Shown piece after piece: positions 50,448 to 59,527 of a stretch of 64,000 nucleotides of DNA (positions are counted from its first letter, which is position 1; every line of letters begins with the position of its first letter). The notes below the pieces were generated by a model. The model was not told the DNA's origin and did not search any database. It saw nothing but the letters and a program-made list of their open reading frames with translations. The stretch spans positions 248,001 to 312,000 of the forward strand of contig NZ_QUEE01000004.1 of assembly GCF_003477885.1 (NCBI RefSeq), written 5' to 3'. The DNA is from Lachnotalea sp. AF33-28. Lineage in GTDB: Bacteria > Bacillota > Clostridia > Lachnospirales > Lachnospiraceae. The translations under genes were made by a program, and so were the position numbers.

Positions 50448-51740
50448 ATGAGCTTACTGATTAAAAACGGAAGAGTAATTAACCCGGCGACGGACACCGA
50501 CGGCATCATGGATCTCCTGATTGAAGGAACCAGGGTCGTAAAGGCAGCAAAGAATATACCCGAGGAAGCGGATCAGGTAATCGATGCAAAAGGCCTGTGT
50601 GTTGCACCGGGTTTTATTGATTTACATGTGCATCTGCGTGAGCCCGGATTTGAATATAAGGAAACGATTAAAACCGGTTCCAGGGCGGCAGCAAGGGGAG
50701 GCTATACGAGCATCTGCCCCATGCCCAACACAAAGCCTGCTATTGACAGTGCGGATATGGTGAAATTCATTATAAATAAGGCGAAGGAAGATGCGATCGT
50801 GCATGTGCTCCCCGTGGGCGCCGTGACGAAGGGGCAGCAGGGCCAGGAACTGGCGGATATCGCCGGCATGGCAGAAGCGGGAGCTGTGGCGATCAGTGAA
50901 GACGGTAAATCCGTCATGAACGCCAACCTGTATCGGGACGCGATGAAGCTGGCAGAGGAACACTCGCTGCTTGTGATGGCTCACTGTGAGGACATCAACC
51001 TGGTAAACGGCGGCTGCGTCAACGCGGGTCCGGCGGCAGAGCGGCTGGGAGTAAAGGGGATCAGCAATTCCGTGGAGGACGTGATTACGGTGAGGGATAT
51101 CCTTCTGGCTAAGGAGACGAAAGCTTCTCTGCATCTGTGCCACTGTTCCACAAAAGACAGCGTATCGTTTATCCGGTGGGGAAAAGAGGAAGGTGTAAAG
51201 GTGACCGCAGAGGTTTGCCCCCATCACTTTTCCATGACCTGTGACGAGATACCCGGAAACGATGCGAATTATAAGATGAACCCGCCTCTAAGGGCCAAAG
51301 AGGATGTGGAGGCGTTAAAGGCAGGGCTGCATGACGGCGTGATCGACTGCATATCTACGGACCATGCGCCGCACAGCGCAGAGGAAAAGAAAAAACCTCT
51401 GGAAAGTGCGCCCTTTGGAATTGTGGGGTCTGAGACCGCATTTTCCCTGTCCTATACCAATCTGGTAAAAGGCGGCGTCCTGACACTGCCGGAGCTTATT
51501 GAGCGCATGAGCACCGTGCCGGCCAAGATACTGGGAATCGGTAAGGGGGATATATCGGAGGGAAAGACGGCGGATCTTGTGCTGTTTGACCCTGAAGCGG
51601 AATATGTGATCGACGCGTCGGAATTTGCCTCCAAGGGGAAGAACACGCCTTTTGGCGGAAGAAAGGTGCAGGGCAGGATCTGCATGACCATCGTGGATGG
51701 CAAAGTCGTTTATGACGCGTCCAGAGGATTTATAGGATAA
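50448..51740 (+). CDS. pyrC: Dihydroorotase
   Basis: 430 residues from ATG 50448 (AAGGAAAGG upstream). Metal site DLHVHLREPG, then CPMPNTKPA, MAHCED and STDHAPHSAEEK, in the order of type I dihydroorotases. It closes the pyrimidine ring by cyclising carbamoyl aspartate to dihydroorotate. First gene of pyrC-K-D-E. Confidence 0.95.
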   Translation: MSLLIKNGRVINPATDTDGIMDLLIEGTRVVKAAKNIPEEADQVIDAKGLCVAPGFIDLHVHLREPGFEYKETIKTGSRAAARGGYTSICPMPNTKPAIDSADMVKFIINKAKEDAIVHVLPVGAVTKGQQGQELADIAGMAEAGAVAISEDGKSVMNANLYRDAMKLAEEHSLLVMAHCEDINLVNGGCVNAGPAAERLGVKGISNSVEDVITVRDILLAKETKASLHLCHCSTKDSVSFIRWGKEEGVKVTAEVCPHHFSMTCDEIPGNDANYKMNPPLRAKEDVEALKAGLHDGVIDCISTDHAPHSAEEKKKPLESAPFGIVGSETAFSLSYTNLVKGGVLTLPELIERMSTVPAKILGIGKGDISEGKTADLVLFDPEAEYVIDASEFASKGKNTPFGGRKVQGRICMTIVDGKVVYDASRGFIG

Positions 51741-51770
51741 TAGCGCGGCAGTCTGCGCGGAAATGAGGAT

Positions 51771-52535
51771 ATGATGCAGAAGATAAATGCGGAAGTAGTA
51801 TCACAGGAGAAAATAGGCACGGATATTTACAGCATGTGGATCAAGGCGGAAGAGATGGTTTCCTGCGCGAGGCCCGGACAGTTTGTATCCCTCTACTGCA
51901 GGGACGGCGCGAAGCTTCTGCCGCGCCCGATCAGCATTTGTGAGATTGCAAAAGAACAGGGAGCGCTGCGCATCGTTTACCGGGTGGCCGGTAAGGGAAC
52001 CGAGGAGTTTTCGGCATACAAAGCGGGAGAAAACGTTTCGGTGATGGGGCCGCTGGGCAACGGATTTCCTCTTAAAGAGGGCAGGGCGATTCTGATCGGC
52101 GGGGGCATCGGCATTCCTCCCATGCTGGAGCTGGCCAGACAGTTAACAGGTCAGAAGCAGATCGTGCTGGGGTACCGCGACAGCCATATGTTTTTAAAGG
52201 AAGAGTTTGAAGCCTATGGCAGTGTACATGTGGCGACGGAGGACGGCAGCGCCGGGACAAAGGGAAATGTGCTGGATGCGATCCGCACAGAAGGGCTTCA
52301 GGCGGATGTGATCTATGCGTGCGGTCCGACACCGATGTTAAAGGCCATACAGGCGTATGCCGCAGAGAGCGGCACAGAGGCATGGATCTCTCTGGAGGAG
52401 CGCATGGCCTGCGGCGTGGGAGCCTGCCTGGCCTGCGTGTGCAAGTCTAAGGAGAAAGACGAACATACCAATGTGAATAATAAGAGGATCTGCAAGGACG
52501 GTCCGGTTTTCAGGGCAGAGGAGGTGACGCTTTGA
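51771..52535 (+). CDS. pyrK: Dihydroorotate dehydrogenase electron-transfer subunit
   Basis: 254 residues. FAD-binding LPRPISICE, NAD-binding GGGIGIPPMLELA, and a C-terminal [2Fe-2S] motif (CGVGACLACVCKSK). It passes electrons from dihydroorotate to NAD with the PyrD subunit encoded next. The last codons overlap the pyrD start (TGATG). Confidence 0.93.
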   Translation: MMQKINAEVVSQEKIGTDIYSMWIKAEEMVSCARPGQFVSLYCRDGAKLLPRPISICEIAKEQGALRIVYRVAGKGTEEFSAYKAGENVSVMGPLGNGFPLKEGRAILIGGGIGIPPMLELARQLTGQKQIVLGYRDSHMFLKEEFEAYGSVHVATEDGSAGTKGNVLDAIRTEGLQADVIYACGPTPMLKAIQAYAAESGTEAWISLEERMACGVGACLACVCKSKEKDEHTNVNNKRICKDGPVFRAEEVTL

Positions 52536-53440
52536 TGAATACGAAAGTCAGTCTGGCGGGTGTACTTCTGAAAAATCCGGTGATGACCGCATCGGGCACT
52601 TTCGGTTCGGGCGCGGAGTATGGTGAACTGGTGGATTTAAACAGGCTGGGCGCTGTGGTGACCAAAGGCGTGGCCAATGTGCCCTGGCCGGGAAACCCCA
52701 CCCCCCGGGTGGCCGAGACTGCCGGCGGCATGCTCAACGCCATCGGGCTGCAAAACCCCGGCATAGACCTGTTCTGCAAAAGGGATATCCCGTTTCTGAA
52801 GCAGTTTGATACGAAGATCGTCGTCAACGTATGCGGCAGAACCACTGAGGACTATCTGGAGGTGGTGGAACGGCTGGCCGATGAGCCGGTGGATCTTCTG
52901 GAGATCAATATCTCCTGTCCCAACGTCAAAGAGGGCGGCATCGCATTCGGCCAGGATCCGAAAGCGGTGGAAGCGATCACCAGAGCGGTGAAGGCGAAGG
53001 CAAAGCAGCCTGTGATTATGAAATTAAGCCCCAACGTGACCGATATCACGGTGATGGCCAAAGCGGCCGAGGCCGGAGGCGCGGACATCCTGTCGCTGAT
53101 CAATACGCTGACCGGGATGAAGATCGATGTGCGGACCAGAAAATTTGTGCTCGCCAATAAAACCGGCGGCCTGTCCGGGCCCGCGGTGAAACCGGTGGCG
53201 CTTCGCATGGTATATCAGGCCGCCCATGCGGTTTCCTGTCCTGTGATCGGCATGGGAGGCATCGCGACGGCGGAGGATGCCATTGAGTTTCTGCTGGCCG
53301 GGGCATCGGCCGTATCGGTGGGCACCGCTAACTTTTACAATCCGTATGCGACGGTGGAAATCGCGGAAGGCATAGAAAACTACATGCGGGAAAACGGCAT
53401 AGAAGATGTGAATGAGCTGATAGGCGCCGTAAAAGAATAA
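52535..53440 (+). CDS. pyrD: Dihydroorotate dehydrogenase catalytic subunit (NAD type)
   Basis: 301 residues from ATG 52535. FMN barrel with TASGTFGSG, the catalytic Cys in INISCPNVKEGG, and IGMGGIATAEDAIEF. The presence of PyrK next to it marks the class 1B enzyme. Confidence 0.95.
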   Translation: MNTKVSLAGVLLKNPVMTASGTFGSGAEYGELVDLNRLGAVVTKGVANVPWPGNPTPRVAETAGGMLNAIGLQNPGIDLFCKRDIPFLKQFDTKIVVNVCGRTTEDYLEVVERLADEPVDLLEINISCPNVKEGGIAFGQDPKAVEAITRAVKAKAKQPVIMKLSPNVTDITVMAKAAEAGGADILSLINTLTGMKIDVRTRKFVLANKTGGLSGPAVKPVALRMVYQAAHAVSCPVIGMGGIATAEDAIEFLLAGASAVSVGTANFYNPYATVEIAEGIENYMRENGIEDVNELIGAVKE

Positions 53441-53485
53441 TTTAAAAACACAGATTCAGCATACTGTACAGAAAAGAGGAGCATT

Positions 53486-54160
53486 ATGGAAAGCTACAAA
53501 CAGGAATTTATCGAATTTATGGTGGACTGCCAGGTATTGAAATTTGGAGATTTTGTTACCAAGAGCGGAAGGAAAACCCCGTTTTTCATCAACACCGGTT
53601 TTTACCGCACCGGCGCGCAGCTGCGCAAGCTGGGAGGATTTTACGCCAGGGCTATCGCGGATAAGTTCGGCACAGACTTTGACGTGCTGTTCGGGCCTGC
53701 GTATAAGGGGATCCCGTTAAGCGTGGCCGCGTCCATGGAGATCAGCGAGCTGTACGGAACGGACATCCGCTACTGCTCCAACCGCAAGGAAGTAAAGGAC
53801 CACGGGGATAAGGGAATCCTGCTGGGAAGCCCCATAGAGGACGGCGACAGGATCGTGATCATTGAGGATGTGACCACCGCCGGCACTTCGATCGGCGAGA
53901 CTCTGCCGATTTTAAATGCCCAGGGCAATGTGGATGTGCTGGGACTGGTCGTTTCCGTTGACCGCATGGAGAGGGGCAAAGGCACCAAATCCGCACTGCA
54001 GGAAATGAGAGAGACCTACGGTTTTGAAACCACTGCCATCGTGACGATGGCGGATGTGATTGAGCATTTATACAACCGGCCTTATAACGGGAAGGTGATC
54101 ATTGACGATCAGCTGAAAGCCGCCATTGATGCATATTATGCACAGTACGGCGCCGAATAA
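53486..54160 (+). CDS. pyrE: Orotate phosphoribosyltransferase
   Basis: 224 residues. PRPP loop VIIEDVTTAGTS, flexible loop RKEVKDHGDKG, substrate-binding GPAYKGIPL. It makes OMP from orotate. The stretch FGDFVTKSGRKTPFFINTG is the N-terminal hallmark. AAGAGGAGC precedes the start. Confidence 0.95.
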   Translation: MESYKQEFIEFMVDCQVLKFGDFVTKSGRKTPFFINTGFYRTGAQLRKLGGFYARAIADKFGTDFDVLFGPAYKGIPLSVAASMEISELYGTDIRYCSNRKEVKDHGDKGILLGSPIEDGDRIVIIEDVTTAGTSIGETLPILNAQGNVDVLGLVVSVDRMERGKGTKSALQEMRETYGFETTAIVTMADVIEHLYNRPYNGKVIIDDQLKAAIDAYYAQYGAE

Positions 54161-54190
54161 CAGGCCGGCAGTGAAACGGAGGCATTAGTT

Positions 54191-54343
54191 ATGAATGAAA
54201 GAATTTACAACACCATGAAGAGAACCGGCACGGTGAGCCTTATCATGGGAATCCTTACGCTGGTTGCCGGTATTGTTGTCGGTGTGGGCTGCATCATAAA
54301 CGCGGCGTTTCTGATGAAGCGCAAGTCGGAAATCACCTTTTAA
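54191..54343 (+). CDS. Small membrane protein (50 aa)
   Basis: It begins ATG 54191 with CGGAGG upstream. A single long hydrophobic stretch (GILTLVAGIVVGVGCIINAA) is followed by a basic end, KRKSE. It sits 30 bp after pyrE in the same direction. Function unknown. Too short for routine gene calling, but the ribosome site and composition are good. Confidence 0.6.
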   Translation: MNERIYNTMKRTGTVSLIMGILTLVAGIVVGVGCIINAAFLMKRKSEITF

Positions 54344-54356
54344 CGCGGGCATTGAT

Positions 54357-54797
54357 GTGAGAAGAAAATTATATTTGCTGCTTTTTGCCGCCTATCTTTT
54401 GTTTCTGCTGGATCTGGTATTCTTCGCGGAATACTTTGGCCGGACGCAGATCGGACAGGAGTACAGCTATAATCTGATCCCTTTTCGGGAGATCGGGCGG
54501 TTTGCGGCTATGTGGTCCGTACCCCGCTACCGGTTTGCCGCGCTGTACAATCTGGCTGGGAATGTGGCGGCTTTCCTGCCTTTCGGTCTGTTTCTGCCGC
54601 TTCTGTGGAAGCGTACCCGGCATTTTGTCACGGTGGTCCTGTGCACTCTGTGTTTCAGCCTGGCCATAGAAACGGTGCAGCTGATCTTCCGGGTGGGCAG
54701 CTTTGATGTGGACGACCTGATTTTAAACACGCTGGGCGGTGCGGCGGGGTATCTGCTGTATTTTACGTGGGGGCTGATCCGGAGAAAACGCGGATGA
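54357..54797 (+). CDS. VanZ-like family membrane protein
   Basis: 146 residues with a GTG start. Four hydrophobic segments. LYNLAGNVAAFLPFGLFLPLL and ETVQLIFRVGSFDVDDLILNTLGGAAGY are the VanZ-like conserved blocks. Role unknown; some relatives affect glycopeptide susceptibility. The ribosome site is weak. Confidence 0.85.
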   Translation: MRRKLYLLLFAAYLLFLLDLVFFAEYFGRTQIGQEYSYNLIPFREIGRFAAMWSVPRYRFAALYNLAGNVAAFLPFGLFLPLLWKRTRHFVTVVLCTLCFSLAIETVQLIFRVGSFDVDDLILNTLGGAAGYLLYFTWGLIRRKRG

Positions 54798-54839
54798 GGG
54801 CGGGACTATGATATGCGAGCGGCATGGAAGTGAGGGAAA

Positions 54840-55163
54840 ATGGCTGAGGATACAGGTAAATGGATAAAAAAATGGAAGCTGAAATCTCCTAATTCCATAC
54901 TGTCCCTGCTGCTGGCGGCGGTCTCGGCCGGGATCGGCGGCCTCTGTTTTTATCGGGCTATGATGTCCAACGGCAACGTATCTTTAACGGATGCGTTTCT
55001 GGGCTGCGTGCTTGTGTTTATCACTGCAGCCGGTCTCATCTATGGGCTTCGCGGCTGGATGATCCGGAAGGAAAAGAGCAGATGGGCCGGGTGCATCGGA
55101 TTTCTGCTGAACCTGGCATTTACAGGACTCATGGCATGGGTGTATATTATGGGACTGCTTTGA
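54840..55163 (+). CDS. Three-span membrane protein (DUF6142-like)
   Basis: 107 residues. A short charged N-terminus with KWKLKSPNSILSLLLA is followed by three hydrophobic segments. From memory this fits a family of small uncharacterised membrane proteins of Lachnospiraceae. It lies 20 bp before the aminopeptidase gene. Confidence 0.6.
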   Translation: MAEDTGKWIKKWKLKSPNSILSLLLAAVSAGIGGLCFYRAMMSNGNVSLTDAFLGCVLVFITAAGLIYGLRGWMIRKEKSRWAGCIGFLLNLAFTGLMAWVYIMGLL

Positions 55164-55182
55164 TGCAGACAGGAGGCGAAGA

Positions 55183-57252
55183 ATGGAACTGGATTTTCTT
55201 TTAGAGCGCATGGCGCTGGCGGAGGAACGGATCGGACAGATACCGGAAGAGACCAGCGTGGGTGCGCCTTATGATGTTTATTTTCAGCGGGTATCCCGCT
55301 TTATAACAAGGATGTTTGCGCTGTATAGGGAGACGGAGCCGGACCGGCTGAGCGGTCTGGATCTGGAGGGCTTAAAAGCCCGGAACCGGGAGCTCTACGG
55401 CGATGTGCTGGCAGACGCCTATGAACACAGTTTTGCCAACCCGGCCTATGCGTCGGCAGCGCTGGGAGAGGAATTTGGCCGTATCCTTTCCTTTTTATAT
55501 ACCGAAATACGCGGGATGATCGGCCTGGCATTTGACAGGAGGACTGAGGAGTTCGTCAGTCTGGCCGAAGTATTTATAGAAGTTTATAACCTGTTTGAGC
55601 ACCGTGAGGAGAGCGCCGATCTGTACAGAGAAGTGAAGGATACCCTCTATTACTATATCAGCGACAACTGTGATATCACGGTGGACTATAGGACCGAACA
55701 GGTACTTACACCCCGGACAGGCGTATTTTATCAGACCGTTATGGAGAGCGATCTTAAGGATCTGCGCTATCTGTACGGATTCGGAGAATATATCAGTGAA
55801 AGCGAGCTGGATACGGCAGCATTTTTAAATACGCTGCCCAAGGAGACCGTCACTTCCATGGCTGCCACCTGTGTAGGCGGCTTTCAAAAGGGCTTTGAGC
55901 TGGCCGGCAAGCCTTTGGATGCCAAGAAGACTATAGAGATCCGGTATACGCTGGGATTTGAACGGGTGGTGCGGGAAACCGTCCTGCAGTTTGAACGGCT
56001 CGGCCTTCAGGCTGTGCTGTACCGGCCGGCCGTACACCTGATCAACAAGCGCCAGAACTACAGGACTGGCTGTGTCGGCACACCGGCGAACCGGCAGTTT
56101 GAGTATGACCACCGCTTTGACCTGGGGCTATTCTTTGATGGGGCGCTAAAGGAACGGAAAGTATCCGTGCTGCGCCAGTCCTATGAGAAGAGAAAGGAAC
56201 TGGCATCCGCCATGGCGGGGCCGGCGTTTGTGGAAACCTTCGGTGAAAAGCAGTTTTATCCGGTGAACAAGCCGGAGGTCTGCAGCCTGTCCGAAAAGCA
56301 GCAGAAGCTCATGGCACAGATGCAGGGAGAGACCACGGTGATGGTCAATGAGTATATACCGGGAGAGGAGAGGAGCTTTACGATCATCTCTTATCCGATT
56401 CCGGAAATCGGCCCGCATTTTGAGAAAATCTTCCGTGAGACGATCCGGCTGAACACGCTGGATTATGAGATCTATAAAGAGATACAGACGAAACTGATCG
56501 ATGCTTTGGACGGATGCTGCGAAGTAAAAGTCAAAGGGATGCCGGGCAACCGGACGGATCTGACGGTCCGGCTTCATGAGCTTACGGACGGGGAAAAGGA
56601 GAGCAATTTCGAAAACTGTCTGGCAGACGTAAATATCCCGCTGGGAGAGGTGTTCACTTCTCCGGTGCTTAAGGGAACCTGCGGCGTGCTGCATGTACAG
56701 GAGGTCTATATCCATGAGCTGCGCTATGAGAATCTCGAATTTTCGTTAAAGGACGGCATGGTGACGGATTATGGCTGTACCAATTTCGAAGAAGCATCCC
56801 AGAACCGAGCCTTTGTCAGAGAAACCATACTGAACAATTACGAGACACTGCCCATAGGGGAATTTGCCATCGGCACAAACACAGTGGCTTATAAGATGGC
56901 AAAGGACTATGAGATTTTTGATAAGCTGAAGATTCTCATTGCGGAGAAAACAGGACCGCATTTCGCTTTCGGGGATACCTGCTACTCACACAGTGAGGAT
57001 ATGAAGGTCTATAATCCCGACGGAAAGGAAATTATCGCCAGGGACAATGAGATCAGCATCCTGCGCAGAGAAGATCCGATGAAAGCCTATTACGGATGCC
57101 ATACGGATGTCACGCTGCCCTACGATGAGCTGGGGGAGATTACAGGCGTGCGGCAGGACGGCAGTGAAATCGTATTATACCGAAACGGCAGATTTGTGCT
57201 GCCGGGCTGTGAGGAGCTCAATAAGGCTCTGAATACTTTAACAGATAAATGA
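55183..57252 (+). CDS. M29-family aminopeptidase with long N-terminal extension
   Basis: 689 residues, against about 410 for usual M29 enzymes. The catalytic C-terminal part (about 230-689) has the metal-site blocks GEVFTSPV, IGEFAIGTNTVAY, GPHFAFGDTCYSHSEDM, with the expected Glu, Glu, His, His and Asp. The extra about 225 N-terminal residues are mostly helical and acidic and have no domain I recognise. It removes N-terminal amino acids from peptides in the cytoplasm. Start ATG 55183 has AGGAGG upstream. Confidence 0.85.
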   Translation: MELDFLLERMALAEERIGQIPEETSVGAPYDVYFQRVSRFITRMFALYRETEPDRLSGLDLEGLKARNRELYGDVLADAYEHSFANPAYASAALGEEFGRILSFLYTEIRGMIGLAFDRRTEEFVSLAEVFIEVYNLFEHREESADLYREVKDTLYYYISDNCDITVDYRTEQVLTPRTGVFYQTVMESDLKDLRYLYGFGEYISESELDTAAFLNTLPKETVTSMAATCVGGFQKGFELAGKPLDAKKTIEIRYTLGFERVVRETVLQFERLGLQAVLYRPAVHLINKRQNYRTGCVGTPANRQFEYDHRFDLGLFFDGALKERKVSVLRQSYEKRKELASAMAGPAFVETFGEKQFYPVNKPEVCSLSEKQQKLMAQMQGETTVMVNEYIPGEERSFTIISYPIPEIGPHFEKIFRETIRLNTLDYEIYKEIQTKLIDALDGCCEVKVKGMPGNRTDLTVRLHELTDGEKESNFENCLADVNIPLGEVFTSPVLKGTCGVLHVQEVYIHELRYENLEFSLKDGMVTDYGCTNFEEASQNRAFVRETILNNYETLPIGEFAIGTNTVAYKMAKDYEIFDKLKILIAEKTGPHFAFGDTCYSHSEDMKVYNPDGKEIIARDNEISILRREDPMKAYYGCHTDVTLPYDELGEITGVRQDGSEIVLYRNGRFVLPGCEELNKALNTLTDK

Positions 57253-57271
57253 GAGAAAGTGAGGAATTAGC

Positions 57272-57793
57272 ATGAATCCAATCGTAAGTATTATTATGGG
57301 AAGTGACTCTGATTTACAGGTGATGGCGAAAGCTGCCAAGATGCTGGAGGACTTCGGCGTACCCTATGAAATGTCCGTGATTTCCGCTCACAGGACGGCG
57401 GATAAGATGTGCGAATATGCGAAGGGCGCGAAAGCCAGAGGCATTAAAGTGATCATCGCGGGAGCGGGCTGGGCGGCCGCGCTGCCAAGCATGGTGGCGG
57501 CCATGACCACGCTGCCGGTCATCGGTGTGCCGATCTATTCCAAGTATTTTGGAGGACAGGACGCTCTGTATTCCACCGTTATGACGCCTCCGGGAGTCCC
57601 GGTAGCCACAGTCGCCATAGACGGCGCGGCCAACGCGGCCCTGCTGGCGATCCGCATGCTCGGAATCGAGGATGACGGCCTGACAGAGAAGATCGCCGCA
57701 TACAGCGACCAGATGAGAGAGACGGTGGAGAAGAAGGCCGCGAAACTGGAAGAGGTAAAGTATGAGGCTTACCTGGCGGATCAGAAAAAATAA
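57272..57793 (+). CDS. purE: N5-carboxyaminoimidazole ribonucleotide mutase
   Basis: 173 residues. IIMGSDSDLQVM at the N-terminus, SAHRTADKM, and GGQDALYSTVMTPPGVPVATVAID. It converts N5-CAIR to CAIR in purine synthesis. First of purE-M-N-D, 19 bp after the aminopeptidase gene. Confidence 0.95.
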   Translation: MNPIVSIIMGSDSDLQVMAKAAKMLEDFGVPYEMSVISAHRTADKMCEYAKGAKARGIKVIIAGAGWAAALPSMVAAMTTLPVIGVPIYSKYFGGQDALYSTVMTPPGVPVATVAIDGAANAALLAIRMLGIEDDGLTEKIAAYSDQMRETVEKKAAKLEEVKYEAYLADQKK

Positions 57794-57854
57794 AAACAGC
57801 GGGCGGATCTAAGGAATTGTAACTTCGCCGCCTGAACGGTTACAAAGGATTACA

Positions 57855-57869
57855 CACAATAATATTGTG
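57855..57869. promoter_or_regulatory. Small dyad before purM
   Basis: CACAAT-AAT-ATTGTG, a 6-bp inverted repeat in the 105-bp gap between purE and purM. It may be a weak operator or hairpin. Confidence 0.3.
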
Positions 57870-57898
57870 CATCATGCGCGCAGAAATGAGGAGAAAAG

Positions 57899-58924
57899 AT
57901 GGATTATAAGAATTCAGGTGTGGATATCGAAGCCGGTTACAAATCGGTGGAACTGATGAAGAAATATGTGCAGGGAACCATGAGGCCGGAGGTGCTTACA
58001 GGGCTGGGCGGATTTTCCGGCGCATTCTCTATGGAAAGCTTTAAAACTATGGAAAAACCCACTCTGGTATCCGGCACGGACGGCGTGGGAACGAAGCTGA
58101 AGCTGGCTTTTGTGATGGACAAGCATGATACGGTGGGCATAGACTGCGTGGCGATGTGCGTGAACGATATCGCCTGTGCCGGCGGTGAGCCCCTGTTTTT
58201 CCTGGATTACATAGCCTGCGGTAAAAATTTTCCGGAGAAGATCGCTACGATCGTGAGCGGTGTGGCGGAGGGCTGCAAGCAGTCGGGCGCGGCGCTGATC
58301 GGCGGCGAGACTGCGGAGATGCCCGGATTTTACCCGGAGGACGAATACGATCTGGCCGGCTTTGCCGTTGGCATCGTGGATGAAAAGAAACTGATCACAG
58401 GCCAGGATATCAAACCCGGCGATGTGCTGATCGGTATCGCATCCTCCGGCGTGCACAGCAACGGATTCTCATTGGTGCGCAAGGTGTTTGACATTACCGA
58501 AGAAGGCCTTGGCACTTACTATGAGGAGCTGGGCACAACTCTCGGAGAAGCGCTGTTAGCGCCCACCAAGATCTATGTAAAAGCCCTGCGCGGTGTGAAG
58601 GAAGCGGGAGTCACCATCAAGGGCTGCAGCCATATTACTGGAGGCGGCTTCTATGAAAATATCCCGCGCATGCTGCCTGACGGCATCTGTGCCGAGGTGA
58701 AAAAGGACAGCTATCCGGTTCTCCCCATCTTCAGGCTGATGCAGAAGAAGGGCCAGATTGAGGAAAAAATCATGTACAATACCTATAATATGGGCCTTGG
58801 CATGGTGCTGGCAGTGGAAGAGAAGGACGTACAGACCGCCATCGCGGCGATTGAAGCCGCAGGCGAAAAGGCTTATGTGGTGGGCCGTACCGCAGCAGGT
58901 GAAAAAGGAGTGGTATTATGCTGA
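57899..58924 (+). CDS. purM: Phosphoribosylformylglycinamidine cyclo-ligase
   Basis: 341 residues. YKNSGVDIEAG, GTDGVGTKLK, DCVAMCVNDI, GGETAEMPGFY, GIASSGVHSNGFSLVRK. It forms aminoimidazole ribonucleotide with ATP. It overlaps purN by seven bases. Confidence 0.95.
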   Translation: MDYKNSGVDIEAGYKSVELMKKYVQGTMRPEVLTGLGGFSGAFSMESFKTMEKPTLVSGTDGVGTKLKLAFVMDKHDTVGIDCVAMCVNDIACAGGEPLFFLDYIACGKNFPEKIATIVSGVAEGCKQSGAALIGGETAEMPGFYPEDEYDLAGFAVGIVDEKKLITGQDIKPGDVLIGIASSGVHSNGFSLVRKVFDITEEGLGTYYEELGTTLGEALLAPTKIYVKALRGVKEAGVTIKGCSHITGGGFYENIPRMLPDGICAEVKKDSYPVLPIFRLMQKKGQIEEKIMYNTYNMGLGMVLAVEEKDVQTAIAAIEAAGEKAYVVGRTAAGEKGVVLC

Positions 58925-59514
58925 AGATAGGCGTCCTGGTCAGCGGCGGCGGAACCAATCTGCAGGCGATCATCGACAGCATTGCGGACGGCAGAATAAC
59001 CGATACTTCTATTGAAGCTGTGATCAGCAACAATCAGAATGCATATGCACTTGAGCGCGCGAAAGCTGCGGGGATACCTGCGGAATGCATTTCTCCGAAG
59101 GATTTTGAGGACAGAGAGGCCTTCAACCGGGCCTTTCTGGACAGGATCGATTCCTATAATCTGGATTTGATCGTGCTGGCAGGATTTCTGGTGGCCATTC
59201 CGGTGGAGATGGTGAGAAAATATGCCGGAAGGATCATCAACATCCACCCGTCCCTGATTCCCTCCTTCTGCGGAAAGGGATATTACGGGCTCAAGGTGCA
59301 TGAGGCTGCGCTGAAGCGCGGTGTGAAGGTGACAGGCGCCACGGTCCACTTTGTGGATGAAGGCATGGATACCGGCCCGATCATCCTGCAGAAAGCGGTG
59401 GAAGTAAAGGACGGTGACACGCCGGAGATTCTGCAGCGCCGGGTGATGGAAGAAGCGGAGTGGGTAATCCTGCCCCGGGCGATCCAGATGATTGCCGGCG
59501 GCGAGCTGAAATAG
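58918..59514 (+). CDS. purN: Phosphoribosylglycinamide formyltransferase
   Basis: 198 residues. VSGGGTNLQAIID, the catalytic Asn-His-Asp set in INIHPSLIPSF and VHFVDEGMDTGPII. It uses formyl-tetrahydrofolate. Confidence 0.95.
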   Translation: MLKIGVLVSGGGTNLQAIIDSIADGRITDTSIEAVISNNQNAYALERAKAAGIPAECISPKDFEDREAFNRAFLDRIDSYNLDLIVLAGFLVAIPVEMVRKYAGRIINIHPSLIPSFCGKGYYGLKVHEAALKRGVKVTGATVHFVDEGMDTGPIILQKAVEVKDGDTPEILQRRVMEEAEWVILPRAIQMIAGGELK

Positions 59515-59527
59515 AGGAGGTCAAAGG

